A stretch of DNA of 37,833 nucleotides from Deltaproteobacteria bacterium (GTDB lineage: Bacteria > Desulfobacterota > GWC2-55-46), in the NCBI GenBank assembly GCA_016212705.1, contig JACREU010000120.1, forward strand, positions 1-37,833, in the 5' to 3' direction. The position numbers were made by a program, and so were the translations under genes. Each line of letters opens with the position of its first letter. Within the stretch, counting starts at the first letter, position 1. Shown piece after piece: positions 7,652 through 16,685 of this stretch. A model generated the notes under the pieces. The model was not told the origin of the DNA and did no database searches. It saw nothing but the letters and a program-made list of their open reading frames with translations.

Positions 7652-9394
7652 ATGAACATTCCGAAGGAAAAGATAGAGGAGGTAAGGGAGAGGGCCAATA
7701 TAGTCCAGGTCATCTCCGAGTACCTACCGCTCGCGAAGCGGGGGCAGAACCACCTCGGCCTCTGCCCGTTCCATTCCGAGAAGACCCCTTCGTTTACCGT
7801 AAGCGAGACAAAGGGGATATACTATTGTTTCGGGTGCAACGCCACGGGCAACGTCATCACCTTTCTCATGAAGAGGGACGGCATGTCCTTCCCCGACGCG
7901 GTAAAGACGCTCGCGAGGCGCTACGGCGTGATTATCCCCGAGGTGGAGAGGTCCGGGCCCGACCCCCGCGACCTACTCTTCCAGGCGTTAAGGGCCTCGA
8001 TGGAATATTTTATGCGGGAGCTGAAAGGGCCGGGGGGGGAGGAGGCGCGCGAGTACATCAGGAGGCGCGGCTTCGACGGAGAGATAGCCCAGAGGTTCAA
8101 CCTCGGGTACGCCCCGGACGTCTGGGAAGGGCTCACCGGGTTCCTGAGGAAAAAAGGCATCGCGGATGAGGCGTCGCTCTCTTCGGGCGTCGTCATAAAA
8201 AAGGAAAAGGGCGTCTACGACAGGTTCCGCGGAAGGGTCGTATTTCCCATAACCGACGTAAGGGGCAGGATTGCCGGCTTCGGCGGCAGATCGATAAACG
8301 GCAAAGACCCCAAGTATCTCAACTCGCCGGAGTCCCAGGTATTCAAGAAAGGCGAGACGCTCTACGGCTTCTATCAGGCCAAACAGCAGATGGCTTCGGC
8401 GGGCGCGATATTCGTGGAAGGGTACTTCGACCTCCTCGCCCTCCACAAGCACGGGTTCACGAACGCCGTCGCCACGATGGGTACGGCGCTAACGAAGGAG
8501 CACCTGAGGCTCGTAAAGGGGCATACCAACCTCGTTTACGCGCTCTTTGATTCGGACGCGGCGGGCAGGAACGCCTCCATCAGGGCGCTGGACATCGCGA
8601 TAGACGAGGAGATGGACCTGCGGGCCGTGACATTGAAGGGCGGCAAGGACCCGGACGAGTTCCTCGTCAAATTCGGGGCAGAGGCGATGAAAGAGGCTAT
8701 CGCGAAGGCCGAGCCTTTGATGGAATTTTTTTTAAAGGACCTCGGCGCGAGGCTCGATCTCAAGACACCGGCCGGGAAGAGAAAGTACCTCGACTCCGCA
8801 GTCCCGATGTTATCGAGGATAAGGAATGTGGCGGAAAGGGGGCATTATGCCGCGTTTGTCGCCACCGTCCTCAACATCCCGCAGGGATCGGTCTACGAAG
8901 CGCTAAAGATACCGCAAGGAACAGCCGAAAAGCCGGTGAGGGGGGCGATGGAGGCGCGGGAGGCGGTGGACATGAAGGGCGCGAGGCTCTCGGAGCTTAC
9001 GGTCGTCAAAGTCGTGGCCAGACACCCCGAGCTTTTAACCGACGGAGTCACTGTCGCCATGGGATCCTTCAGCGACCCTGTTTTAAAGAAGGCGGGGGCG
9101 ATAATCGCCGGGTCCATCCTGCGGGGTAAGCCGCTCGACGCCTCTGCCCTCATGGACGAGGCGGACGACGAGCCGACGCGCATCCTCATAGCCGGGCTCC
9201 TCATAAAGGACGACGACGGGTTCATAGAGGACCCGGCACGGATGCTCGAGGACAGTTTGAAAAGGGTCATGAATAGGGGTAATATAAAAGAGACCACCAT
9301 GCGCATGATCGAGAGGCTCGAGGAGATGGGCAGGACCGAAGTCGCTTCCGACATAAGAAAAAGAATGTCCACGGGGGCTAAGAGACGGCCTTGA
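7652..9394 (+). CDS. dnaG: DNA primase
   Basis: The 580-aa primase makes RNA primers at the replication fork. The N-terminal zinc-binding domain is intact, with C38, H41, C59 and C62 in [11 protein letters not shown]...YYCFGC. The catalytic TOPRIM core includes [16 protein letters not shown] (about 253-268) and [12 protein letters not shown] (about 297-308). The C-terminal region (about 430-580) is the variable helicase-interacting part. It begins 11 nt after mutS2, with no strong ribosome binding site. Its last codons overlap the possible TTG start of rpoD, keeping the classic dnaG-rpoD coupling. Confidence 0.96.
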   Translation: MNIPKEKIEEVRERANIVQVISEYLPLAKRGQNHLGLCPFHSEKTPSFTVSETKGIYYCFGCNATGNVITFLMKRDGMSFPDAVKTLARRYGVIIPEVERSGPDPRDLLFQALRASMEYFMRELKGPGGEEAREYIRRRGFDGEIAQRFNLGYAPDVWEGLTGFLRKKGIADEASLSSGVVIKKEKGVYDRFRGRVVFPITDVRGRIAGFGGRSINGKDPKYLNSPESQVFKKGETLYGFYQAKQQMASAGAIFVEGYFDLLALHKHGFTNAVATMGTALTKEHLRLVKGHTNLVYALFDSDAAGRNASIRALDIAIDEEMDLRAVTLKGGKDPDEFLVKFGAEAMKEAIAKAEPLMEFFLKDLGARLDLKTPAGKRKYLDSAVPMLSRIRNVAERGHYAAFVATVLNIPQGSVYEALKIPQGTAEKPVRGAMEAREAVDMKGARLSELTVVKVVARHPELLTDGVTVAMGSFSDPVLKKAGAIIAGSILRGKPLDASALMDEADDEPTRILIAGLLIKDDDGFIEDPARMLEDSLKRVMNRGNIKETTMRMIERLEEMGRTEVASDIRKRMSTGAKRRP

Positions 9395-9402
9395 AGGCAG
9401 TT

Positions 9403-10956
9403 ATGATCGAAGACATAAAGGACATAGCCGAAGAGGAAGACTCCGAAGAGAACGGTCTCGAGCTCGACGAGGAAGAGATCGAGGAAGACGTCTCCGTTGA
9501 GCCTTCCGAGGAGCCCCGGCCTTCGGATTACGAGCACGCGCCGAGCGCGCTCGCCGACCCGGTAAAGGCGTACCTCCGGGAGATGGGGGCGGTCTTTCTC
9601 CTTTCAAGGGATGAGGAGGTGGGGCTTGCCAAGAGGATAGAGGAAGGCAAGCTCGCCATCACGAGGGAGTTCCTCGGCTCGAATATCATTATCGAAGAGC
9701 TCAAGAGCCTTGAGGCCCGCCTCTCAGAGAGGAGGGGGGGCGAAGAGGTCCTCGGCTTCGACGACGACGAGGGCTTTCTTACAGAGGACGAACAGGACCT
9801 CCGGGAGGTATTGGGCGAGATAAACGAGGCCGTAAAACTCTTCTCCAGGTCCTCGAACGCAAGGTACGCGGCCAAGGACGAGGCGAAGCTCGTAAAGGTA
9901 CTCCTCGATATCGAGAAGCGGGCCAATATCTGCGAGAGGACTATCGAGAGGCTCAAGAAAAGGGTCAACGAGATACGGAGGCAGAGGAAGAAGAAGGCCG
10001 CCGTGGAAAAGGCGCTCGGCATGACCGAGCGGGAGATATTGAAGGCGGCGGCGGACATCGCGAAGGGGAAGGAGCGCGCGCTCTTGGCGCGCGCCGGCGC
10101 ATTCGACGCGGGCCTTAAGGAGATAGAGTCTCTGAACGCCGAAATAGCCTCGCTCGAAGAGAGGAGCGGCCTCGACTACCACGGCCTGAGCGCCATGGTC
10201 AGGTCACTTTCCGTCTGGATAGGGCAGGTGGAGGCCGCCAAGGAAAAGCTCATAAAGGCCAACCTGCGCCTCGTTGTAAGCATCGCCCGCCGGTACACGA
10301 ACAGGGGCCTGCAGTTTCTCGACCTCGTCCAGGAGGGCAACATCGGCCTCATGAGGGCGGTCGAGAAGTTCGAGTACAGGAGGGGGTACAAGTTCTCGAC
10401 ATACGCGACCTGGTGGATACGCCAGGCGATATCGCGCTCCATAGCCGACCAGGCGCGGACCATACGCATCCCCGTCCACATGATAGAGACGATAAACAAG
10501 CTCGTCCGCATATCCCACTACCTCGTGCAGGATACCGGCAAGGAGCCGACGCCCGAGGAGCTCGCCGAGAAGATGAGCCTCCCCATAGACAAGATAAGAA
10601 AGATAATGAAGATAGCCAAGGAGCCGATATCCCTTGAGACGCCGGTGGGGGAGGACGGCGACAGCATGCTCGGCGACTTCATCGAGGACAAGGAGGCGGC
10701 GGTCCCGCACGACGAGATGATCTCGAACGACCTTACCGGCCACATGAACGAGGTGCTCTCCACCCTCTCCCCGAGGGAGGAGAAGGTCCTGCGCATGAGG
10801 TTCGGCATCGGCGAGAATAAGGACCACACGCTCGAAGAGGTCGGCGAGTACTTCAACGTGACGAGGGAGCGCATACGCCAGATAGAGGCGAAGGCGCTCC
10901 GTAAGCTCAGGCACCCGAAGAGGTGCAAGAAGCTCAAGACCTTCTCGGAGAGGTGA
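9403..10956 (+). CDS. rpoD: RNA polymerase primary sigma factor (sigma-70)
   Basis: Region 1.2 begins at [11 protein letters not shown]. Region 2 reads [17 protein letters not shown]...[14 protein letters not shown] near residues 285-340, and region 3 follows. Region 4 is [30 protein letters not shown] near 475, the -35 recognition helix. The non-conserved insertion between 1.2 and 2 is present. The ORF track starts at TTG 9391, overlapping dnaG; the ATG at 9403 has GAAGG five bases upstream and is preferred, giving 517 aa. The N-terminus is about 45 residues of acidic sequence rather than the globular helical region 1.1 seen in many primary sigmas. The promoters in this window fit the expected TTGACA/TATAAT specificity. 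Confidence 0.95.
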   Translation: MIEDIKDIAEEEDSEENGLELDEEEIEEDVSVEPSEEPRPSDYEHAPSALADPVKAYLREMGAVFLLSRDEEVGLAKRIEEGKLAITREFLGSNIIIEELKSLEARLSERRGGEEVLGFDDDEGFLTEDEQDLREVLGEINEAVKLFSRSSNARYAAKDEAKLVKVLLDIEKRANICERTIERLKKRVNEIRRQRKKKAAVEKALGMTEREILKAAADIAKGKERALLARAGAFDAGLKEIESLNAEIASLEERSGLDYHGLSAMVRSLSVWIGQVEAAKEKLIKANLRLVVSIARRYTNRGLQFLDLVQEGNIGLMRAVEKFEYRRGYKFSTYATWWIRQAISRSIADQARTIRIPVHMIETINKLVRISHYLVQDTGKEPTPEELAEKMSLPIDKIRKIMKIAKEPISLETPVGEDGDSMLGDFIEDKEAAVPHDEMISNDLTGHMNEVLSTLSPREEKVLRMRFGIGENKDHTLEEVGEYFNVTRERIRQIEAKALRKLRHPKRCKKLKTFSER

Positions 10957-11122
10957 CAAGGATCTGTCGTTTTTTGAGGGCCGGCAGGCAGATTATAGCG
11001 GGCAAGGCCTTGGAACGCATGTTTATTGACACACTACCCGCCGTAAAAGCCCTCGAAATTCCATGCTATTTTAAGTTTCAGTTTCAAGCAAGTAGTTTCA
11101 TTAAAAAAATCTAAATTTTTCC

Positions 11123-11150
11123 TTGACATATTTTAATTTAGCGGTATAAT
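11123..11150 (+). promoter_or_regulatory. Consensus sigma-70 promoter for the cytochrome gene
   Basis: Perfect -35 TTGACA (11123-11128) and perfect -10 TATAAT (11145-11150) are separated by 16 nt in an AT-rich stretch. Transcription would begin near 11157, leaving a leader of about 120 nt. The preceding 160 nt downstream of rpoD hold no other recognisable gene. Confidence 0.85.
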
Positions 11151-11156
11151 TCGAAC

Positions 11157-11251
11157 AAGGTTTAAAGACCTGAAGGCTCAAGACGGGCCGCCAAGGTCAA
11201 GGCGATGGTGCCACAATACAACCTGCGAGTTGTATTGATGGCATTTTTTTT
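11157..11251 (+). promoter_or_regulatory. Structured leader with internal intrinsic terminator (candidate riboregulator)
   Basis: Between the promoter and the cytochrome start lies a strong terminator. TGCCA-CAATACAAC pairs with GTTGTATTG-TGGCA across a CTGCGA loop, one bulged A interrupts the stem, and eight T follow (11209-11251). Upstream, AGGT (11158-11161) can pair with ACCT (11168-11171), or GACCT can instead pair with AGGTC at 11194-11198. CGCC/GGCG also brackets that second site. Competing pairings before a terminator are the layout of an attenuator or riboswitch. By eye the sequence does not match the GEMM (cyclic dinucleotide), glycine, cobalamin or fluoride consensus. The ligand or trans-factor is unknown. 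Confidence 0.65.
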
Positions 11252-11279
11252 GGAAAAAAATGAAACATGAGGTCATACC

Positions 11280-12257
11280 ATGAAAAGAATACTTTTCAGC
11301 CTCCTCGCAGTATCAGCCATCGCCGTAACGGCAGGCCCGTCTTACGCGGTAAGCGTTAACGATTATCCGGCCGGACAGGCGGCGAGCGGCATAGCAGGGT
11401 CCAGGCACAACATGGGCTCTCTCGGAAGCGTCGTCTCAGCTAACGGCACTACGGAAATATGCGTCTTCTGCCACACCCCACATCACACGAACACGGCGAA
11501 CGGATTAAAGCCGATGTGGAACAGGGGCACATCGGCCCCGACCTCCTTCACCGCATATGGGAATACCATAGGCGGCACTACGATAAACAATACAGACATA
11601 GGCTCGACGACACTTGCGTGTCTTAGCTGTCACGACGGCGTAACCACCTTCGACAACCTTGTGAACGCGCCAGGCAAGGGCGGCGTCGTCTCGGGCGGCT
11701 CGGACCTCGGCTGGAGGTTCAGGATGCCTGTCGGCAGTTACTTGACTGCGGCCGCCGACCACTTCTCGGCATCCCAGTGTACCGCCTGCCACGGCACAGG
11801 CGGCCTTTATACGGACAACGACCTCACGTCGAGGCTCGTAATCGGCATGGACCTCTCGAACGACCATCCGGTCTCTGTCGCCTACAACACCAACAGGGCG
11901 GGCCTGCGCGCCACGAACACGACGATCAACTCCATAGACCTTACCAGCGAAATGGCCTCTTCCGCGGCCACCGCGTTTACCGGCAACCTCGCGCAGAACA
12001 GGTGGGCGGTCAAAGGGTTCATCTCCAGTACGGCGACTATATCGGACCTTCTCCGCGACGGCAAGGTCGAGTGCTCTTCCTGCCACGACCCGCACTTCAG
12101 GAACCTCTCATGGGACGAGGCTGAGCCGACCTGGGGCGACGAAGGCGGTTTCCTCACCTACTGTACGGCGGGCGAGGGTTGCGCGGACGGCCAGTTCCTG
12201 AGGCGTGTCGGCGGCAACACCGGCTCCGGCGTCTGCAGGACCTGCCACGAGAAGTAA
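11280..12257 (+). CDS. Multiheme c-type cytochrome (five CxxCH), exported
   Basis: The 325-aa product has a clear Sec signal peptide (MKRILFSLLAVSAIAVTAGPSYA). Five heme c attachment sites follow, with first cysteines at residues 61 (CVFCH), 114 (CLSCH), 167 (CTACH), 265 (CSSCH) and 319 (CRTCH). The histidine-bearing DHPVS segment near 200 is of the kind that often supplies a distal ligand. Heme spacing is wide, unlike compact c3 or c7 cytochromes, and resembles respiratory or extracellular electron-transfer cytochromes of Geobacter-like bacteria. The specific redox partner is unknown. TGAGGT lies 7 nt before the ATG. The gene has its own promoter, attenuator-like leader and terminator, so it is an independent, probably conditionally expressed unit. 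Confidence 0.9.
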   Translation: MKRILFSLLAVSAIAVTAGPSYAVSVNDYPAGQAASGIAGSRHNMGSLGSVVSANGTTEICVFCHTPHHTNTANGLKPMWNRGTSAPTSFTAYGNTIGGTTINNTDIGSTTLACLSCHDGVTTFDNLVNAPGKGGVVSGGSDLGWRFRMPVGSYLTAAADHFSASQCTACHGTGGLYTDNDLTSRLVIGMDLSNDHPVSVAYNTNRAGLRATNTTINSIDLTSEMASSAATAFTGNLAQNRWAVKGFISSTATISDLLRDGKVECSSCHDPHFRNLSWDEAEPTWGDEGGFLTYCTAGEGCADGQFLRRVGGNTGSGVCRTCHEK

Positions 12258-12304
12258 GCGGACCGGCGCCGGTTCTCCGGCGCGGACGCTATAAGATAAA
12301 TACC

Positions 12305-12338
12305 AAAGGCGACAGACCGAAAGGCCTGTCGCCTTTTT
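12305..12338 (+). terminator. Intrinsic terminator of the cytochrome gene
   Basis: AAAGGCGACAG pairs perfectly with CTGTCGCCTTT; the inner CC-GAAA-GG forms a tetraloop and five T follow. It lies 48 nt after the cytochrome stop. Confidence 0.93.
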
Positions 12339-12560
12339 ATTTGGACCGGATGATGGTAAGAGAGTCTCGGGGGGCAGGGGGGGGAGGGGGGACTTCAGGG
12401 CGCAGTCCCCGGTCCTTGCCCAAAAAAACATGGAGGTATTACAGCAGGTCCCTTTTGACGCGTTACAGTCCCTTGAAGGTTTCGCGGGTAACGGGGGCTT
12501 ACAGAAGCGCCTCGCGAGGCACGGAGGTCTTTTTATCGACGGGCAAGGGCTTGAATGCGC
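12339..12560. other. Intergenic stretch, no gene seen
   Basis: The stretch lies between the cytochrome terminator and the 3' end of the minus-strand lipoprotein gene. It contains long G-runs (12369-12391) and the palindrome GCCTCGCGAGGC near 12511. ORF-track lines here are low-complexity or shadow frames, and no functional feature is supported. Confidence 0.5.
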
Positions 12561-13043
12561 TCAGGGCGAGGCTGGGGCGGAAGCCGGGGCAACGGGGGCT
12601 TCGTCGGGGGGCGGCGCAGGCGCCGCGTTCTTCATCTCTGCCTCTTTTGTGAGGAGCCTGTCGACGCGCTTTTGCATGTTGTTAAGCTTTATCATCATCT
12701 CGTTCGCCTCGCTCCCCCTCATATTTGTGAATATGACGAGCTTCAACTCCGACATGTCCTTCATGAGCGCGTCGAGGTCGGCCTTCAAGCCGTCGAGCTT
12801 TGACTGGGCCGAGTCCTTCTCCGCCTTGAGCATGATGTACCTGCCGGTAAGGTCGCTCAAGGTCTTGCCGCGATCGGCAAGCCTCTGCTCAAGAATCTTA
12901 ACATCCGTAGACCTGGCGGTCTTCTCGGCCTTGAGCTTCCCGGAGATATTTCCAATGTTCTCTTCGTATGCGCCCCTGGAGACGCATCCGGCGAAAACGA
13001 GCGTTAATGCGGTAAAGAGGAGCAGGTATCGGGCCATATCCAT
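12561..13043 (-). CDS. Coiled-coil outer-membrane-type lipoprotein, function unknown
   Basis: The 160-aa protein starts MDMARYLLLFTALTLVFAGC, a lipoprotein signal with lipobox LVFAGC and acylated Cys20. The ATG two codons later is an equally possible start. The mature part is almost entirely charged heptad-like helix (about residues 30-140). It ends in a Pro/Ala-rich tail (APAPPPDEAPVAPASAPASP), as found in periplasmic spacer or wall-spanning lipoproteins. I do not recognise a named family. It is transcribed away from rpsU; a possible promoter (TTCACA-N17-TACTAT) lies upstream on the minus strand. No GNxSxxR-type OmpA motif is present, so peptidoglycan binding is not claimed. Confidence 0.75.
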   Translation of the reverse strand: MDMARYLLLFTALTLVFAGCVSRGAYEENIGNISGKLKAEKTARSTDVKILEQRLADRGKTLSDLTGRYIMLKAEKDSAQSKLDGLKADLDALMKDMSELKLVIFTNMRGSEANEMMIKLNNMQKRVDRLLTKEAEMKNAAPAPPPDEAPVAPASAPASP

Positions 13044-13066
13044 TCTCGCTGATATTTTTATTGTAG

Positions 13067-13095
13067 ATAGTACCAGAAAAACGCCTTTGTGTGAA
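13067..13095 (-). promoter_or_regulatory. Possible sigma-70 promoter for the coiled-coil lipoprotein gene
   Basis: On the minus strand, TTCACA (13095-13090) and TACTAT (13072-13067) are spaced 17 nt apart, about 25 nt upstream of the start. The match is moderate. Confidence 0.35.
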
Positions 13096-13182
13096 CAGGT
13101 TTCAGCTTGTCGGGGGCGGTCCGGAAAAAGCCGGATGTGATGGCCTGCGAGCCTTTACCGGGCGTCGTTTTCCTTATTTGAG

Positions 13183-13210
13183 TTGACTTTAGGGTCGCTT
13201 CTGGTATAAT
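13183..13210 (+). promoter_or_regulatory. Sigma-70 promoter for rpsU
   Basis: TTGACT (13183-13188) and perfect TATAAT (13205-13210) have a 16-nt spacer. The predicted leader to the rpsU start is about 120 nt, unusually long for such a short gene. Confidence 0.8.
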
Positions 13211-13337
13211 TCGTGGGTTCGGTGGCGAAAGACGGATATCCCTGATGACGCCCGTTGGAGGTTGCGTAAGGCATTTCTCGTAGCCGCGCCGTTGTTTTGA
13301 CAGACCAATATTTTTCCTTGCAGAGGGGGTGTTACTT

Positions 13338-13544
13338 TTGTCAGAGGTAAAGGTATACGACGACCAGCTCGAGAAGGCGCTTAAGATATTGAAGCGCAAG
13401 CTCGCGCAGGACGGGACCTTCAAGGAGATAAAGAAGAGAAGGTTTTATGAGAAGCCCTGCGTGAAGAAGAAGAGGAAACGTCAGGAGGCGGCAAAACGCC
13501 GCGCCAAGGCGTCGAAGAAGAGCGCGAGAAGGGTGCAGGAGTAA
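13338..13544 (+). CDS. rpsU: 30S ribosomal protein bS21
   Basis: The product is 68 aa from the TTG at 13338, of normal bS21 length. It starts SEVKVYDDQLEKALKILKRKLAQDGTFKEIKKRRFYEKPCVKKKRKR and ends in a Lys/Arg-rich helix, the family layout. The ORF-track start (GTG 13329) would overlap the ribosome binding site AGAGGGGG, which is correctly spaced for the TTG. bS21 binds 16S rRNA near the anti-Shine-Dalgarno region. It has its own promoter and terminator here rather than heading the dnaG-rpoD operon, with the cytochrome and lipoprotein genes in between. Confidence 0.95.
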   Translation: MSEVKVYDDQLEKALKILKRKLAQDGTFKEIKKRRFYEKPCVKKKRKRQEAAKRRAKASKKSARRVQE

Positions 13545-13564
13545 GCGCCCTCGACATTACACTT

Positions 13565-13596
13565 AAAAGCCCCGCCGAAAGGCGGGGCTTTTTTTT
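13565..13596 (+). terminator. Intrinsic terminator of rpsU
   Basis: AAAAGCCCCGCC-GAAA-GGCGGGGCTTTT is a 12-bp stem with a GAAA tetraloop and eight T, 20 nt after the rpsU stop. Confidence 0.96.
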
Positions 13597-13622
13597 GGCG
13601 CAGAGATTTATATTTCGTGCGA

Positions 13623-14023
13623 AAAGCCTTTTGCGCCCTGCCGGGCTTTTTTCGGCATGGGGCTTCTCGCTACGCCCTCCCCTGCCCACGCGCTCGCCTC
13701 CGCCTCCCTTAGGCGCTCTCCGCCATGCGCCTGTGTATTGGTAAAACAGAACAAAGAATCTTTTTTGTTTTTCAGAAATCCCAGGCATAGGGTGAAGCGA
13801 CCTTAAGGGAGGAAGTGATGAGCGAGCCGAGGAAGTAAAAAGGCGCGAAGCGCCCTAAGCGGCGAGCGGTCCTCGCCGGACTGGCAAATCCGTATCGGAC
13901 AACTGTGCTTCAGGTAGACTTAAGTAACCCGATTTGAAATTGGCCCCGCGCCGAGCGGGGGAGGGGGAGGACGGAGCGAGAAGCCCTATGCCGAAAAAAG
14001 CCCGGCAGGGCGCAAAAGGCCTT
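13623..14023. repeat. 49-bp long inverted repeat with embedded terminator hairpins, bracketing about 300 nt
   Basis: Positions 13623-13671 and 13975-14023 are reverse complements at 47 of 49 positions. Similarity decays into C-rich sequence beyond the inner ends. Each arm contains GCCC-TGCC-GGGC plus six T in the direction pointing inward from its flanking gene. One copy therefore backs up the rpsU terminator on the plus strand, and the other serves acs on the minus strand. The interior holds GGCGC-GAA-GCGCC at 13842-13854 and a repeat shared with 27.3 kb. No convincing coding frame is present in this gap. Confidence 0.8.
13866..13896 (+). repeat. Dispersed intergenic repeat, copy A
   Basis: GCGGTCCTCGCCGGACTGGC followed by AAATCCGTATC is identical at 30 of 31 positions to 27278-27308. 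About 230 nt downstream the gap ends with GAGATTGCTTCGCTCCGCTC then GCAATGACG, the counterpart of a similar end at 27.4 kb. This points to one dispersed element family. Confidence 0.75.
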
Positions 14024-14167
14024 GGGCAGAAGACTCGAATAAACAAGACCACGGTCATGTCGAGTACGAATTGCATGGTTTAGATTGCAAACCTGAACCC
14101 CGCAAGTATCGGGCAAAGGCCTGAGATTGCTTCGCTCCGCTCGCAATGACGAAGCGGAACCCCCCCC

Positions 14168-16150
<1,983 letters not shown>

Positions 16151-16195
16151 TTATGCCTCCTTATTTCAAGGTGAAATCGTCAGGGACCACCTGAA

Positions 16196-16224
16196 AAGAT
16201 ACCCCAACGGAAGCGGGGTGTCAA
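16196..16224 (-). promoter_or_regulatory. acs promoter with palindromic spacer
   Basis: On the minus strand, perfect TTGACA (16224-16219) and TATCTT (16201-16196) are 17 nt apart, about 46 nt upstream of the acs start. The spacer CCCCGCTTCCGTTGGGG is an inverted repeat (ACCCC-N9-GGGGT including flanks), a possible operator. Confidence 0.65.
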
Positions 16225-16344
16225 GAATCGGGTCCTCGTTGGACGGGCAAAGTCAGACCCAATGGTAATGGAATTGATATGGCAAAAGGTACGTTTTGAG
16301 AACCGGCCGTACGCCGAGTACCGCCGAGCGGTTGCATAAACCCC

Positions 16345-16366
16345 TATAATGTGTTAAAAATTTAAC
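16345..16366 (+). promoter_or_regulatory. Possible -10 box with adjacent operator-like palindrome
   Basis: TATAAT at 16345-16350 is followed at once by GTTAAA-AA-TTTAAC (16353-16366), a perfect 6-bp inverted repeat. No good -35 is seen, so an activator or repressor site upstream of the 95-aa gene and hisS is only a suggestion. Confidence 0.35.
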
Positions 16367-16397
16367 CTACGGGCCTGCATCCGCCCTGATTGCCCAT

Positions 16398-16685
16398 ATG
16401 AACTTCGGTCTCAACCAGAACATAAGCCATAACGGCGAGGTCTATCACATCCAGACCGAGGACGGCGGCAGAATGAACCCGGTCGTCACGACGGTCCTTT
16501 TCAAGGGCGGGTCGATAGTTACCTCAAAAAAGACCGCCTATGAGGACATACTCAAGTCGGAGAAGCTCGACGTCGTCATCAACGAGATAATCAGGGAACA
16601 GCATACGCTCGTCCTTAAGCAGTTGAAGTCAGGTCTTTTCGAGCGGAAAAAAACCGAGGAAGGCGAAGACAAGGGATGCCCATAA
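16398..16685 (+). CDS. Conserved-looking 95-aa protein, function unknown
   Basis: The sequence MNFGLNQNISHNGEVYHIQTEDGGRMNPVVTTVLFKGG reads like a small beta-rich N-terminal domain. It is followed by a charged helical C-terminus (LDVVINEIIREQHTLVLKQLKSGLF). It has no signal peptide or membrane segment and is probably cytoplasmic. I have an impression of similar short proteins in deltaproteobacteria but cannot name a family. Its last 10 nt overlap the hisS start, so it is translationally coupled to hisS. No good Shine-Dalgarno site precedes the ATG, which leaves the exact start uncertain. Confidence 0.7.
   Translation: MNFGLNQNISHNGEVYHIQTEDGGRMNPVVTTVLFKGGSIVTSKKTAYEDILKSEKLDVVINEIIREQHTLVLKQLKSGLFERKKTEEGEDKGCP

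Noticed and set aside
11157-11251. Cytochrome leader as a canonical GEMM or fluoride riboswitch
   Set aside because: It lacks the conserved GEMM core (GCAAAGCC and the paired hairpin elements). GATGGTGCC/TGATGGCA looks fluoride-like but lacks the CGCC pseudoknot segment.
12430-13140. 236-aa plus-strand ORF opposite the lipoprotein gene
   Set aside because: It is the antisense of the coiled-coil lipoprotein, which has a lipobox, signal peptide and sensible composition; the plus frame is Ser/Phe-rich as typical of shadows.
13217-13337. rpsU leader as a fluoride (crcB) riboswitch because of CTGATGACGCC
   Set aside because: Only the 3' signature is similar; the required 5' pairing and pseudoknot bases are missing, and rpsU is not a fluoride-response gene.
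13420-13788. 122-aa minus-strand ORF over rpsU and its downstream gap
   Set aside because: It is antisense to rpsU and its terminator, and the composition is low-complexity.
13600-14160. tRNA gene or CRISPR array in the rpsU-acs gap
   Set aside because: No cloverleaf with a TTCGA arm and no regularly spaced direct repeats; the structure is an inverted repeat.
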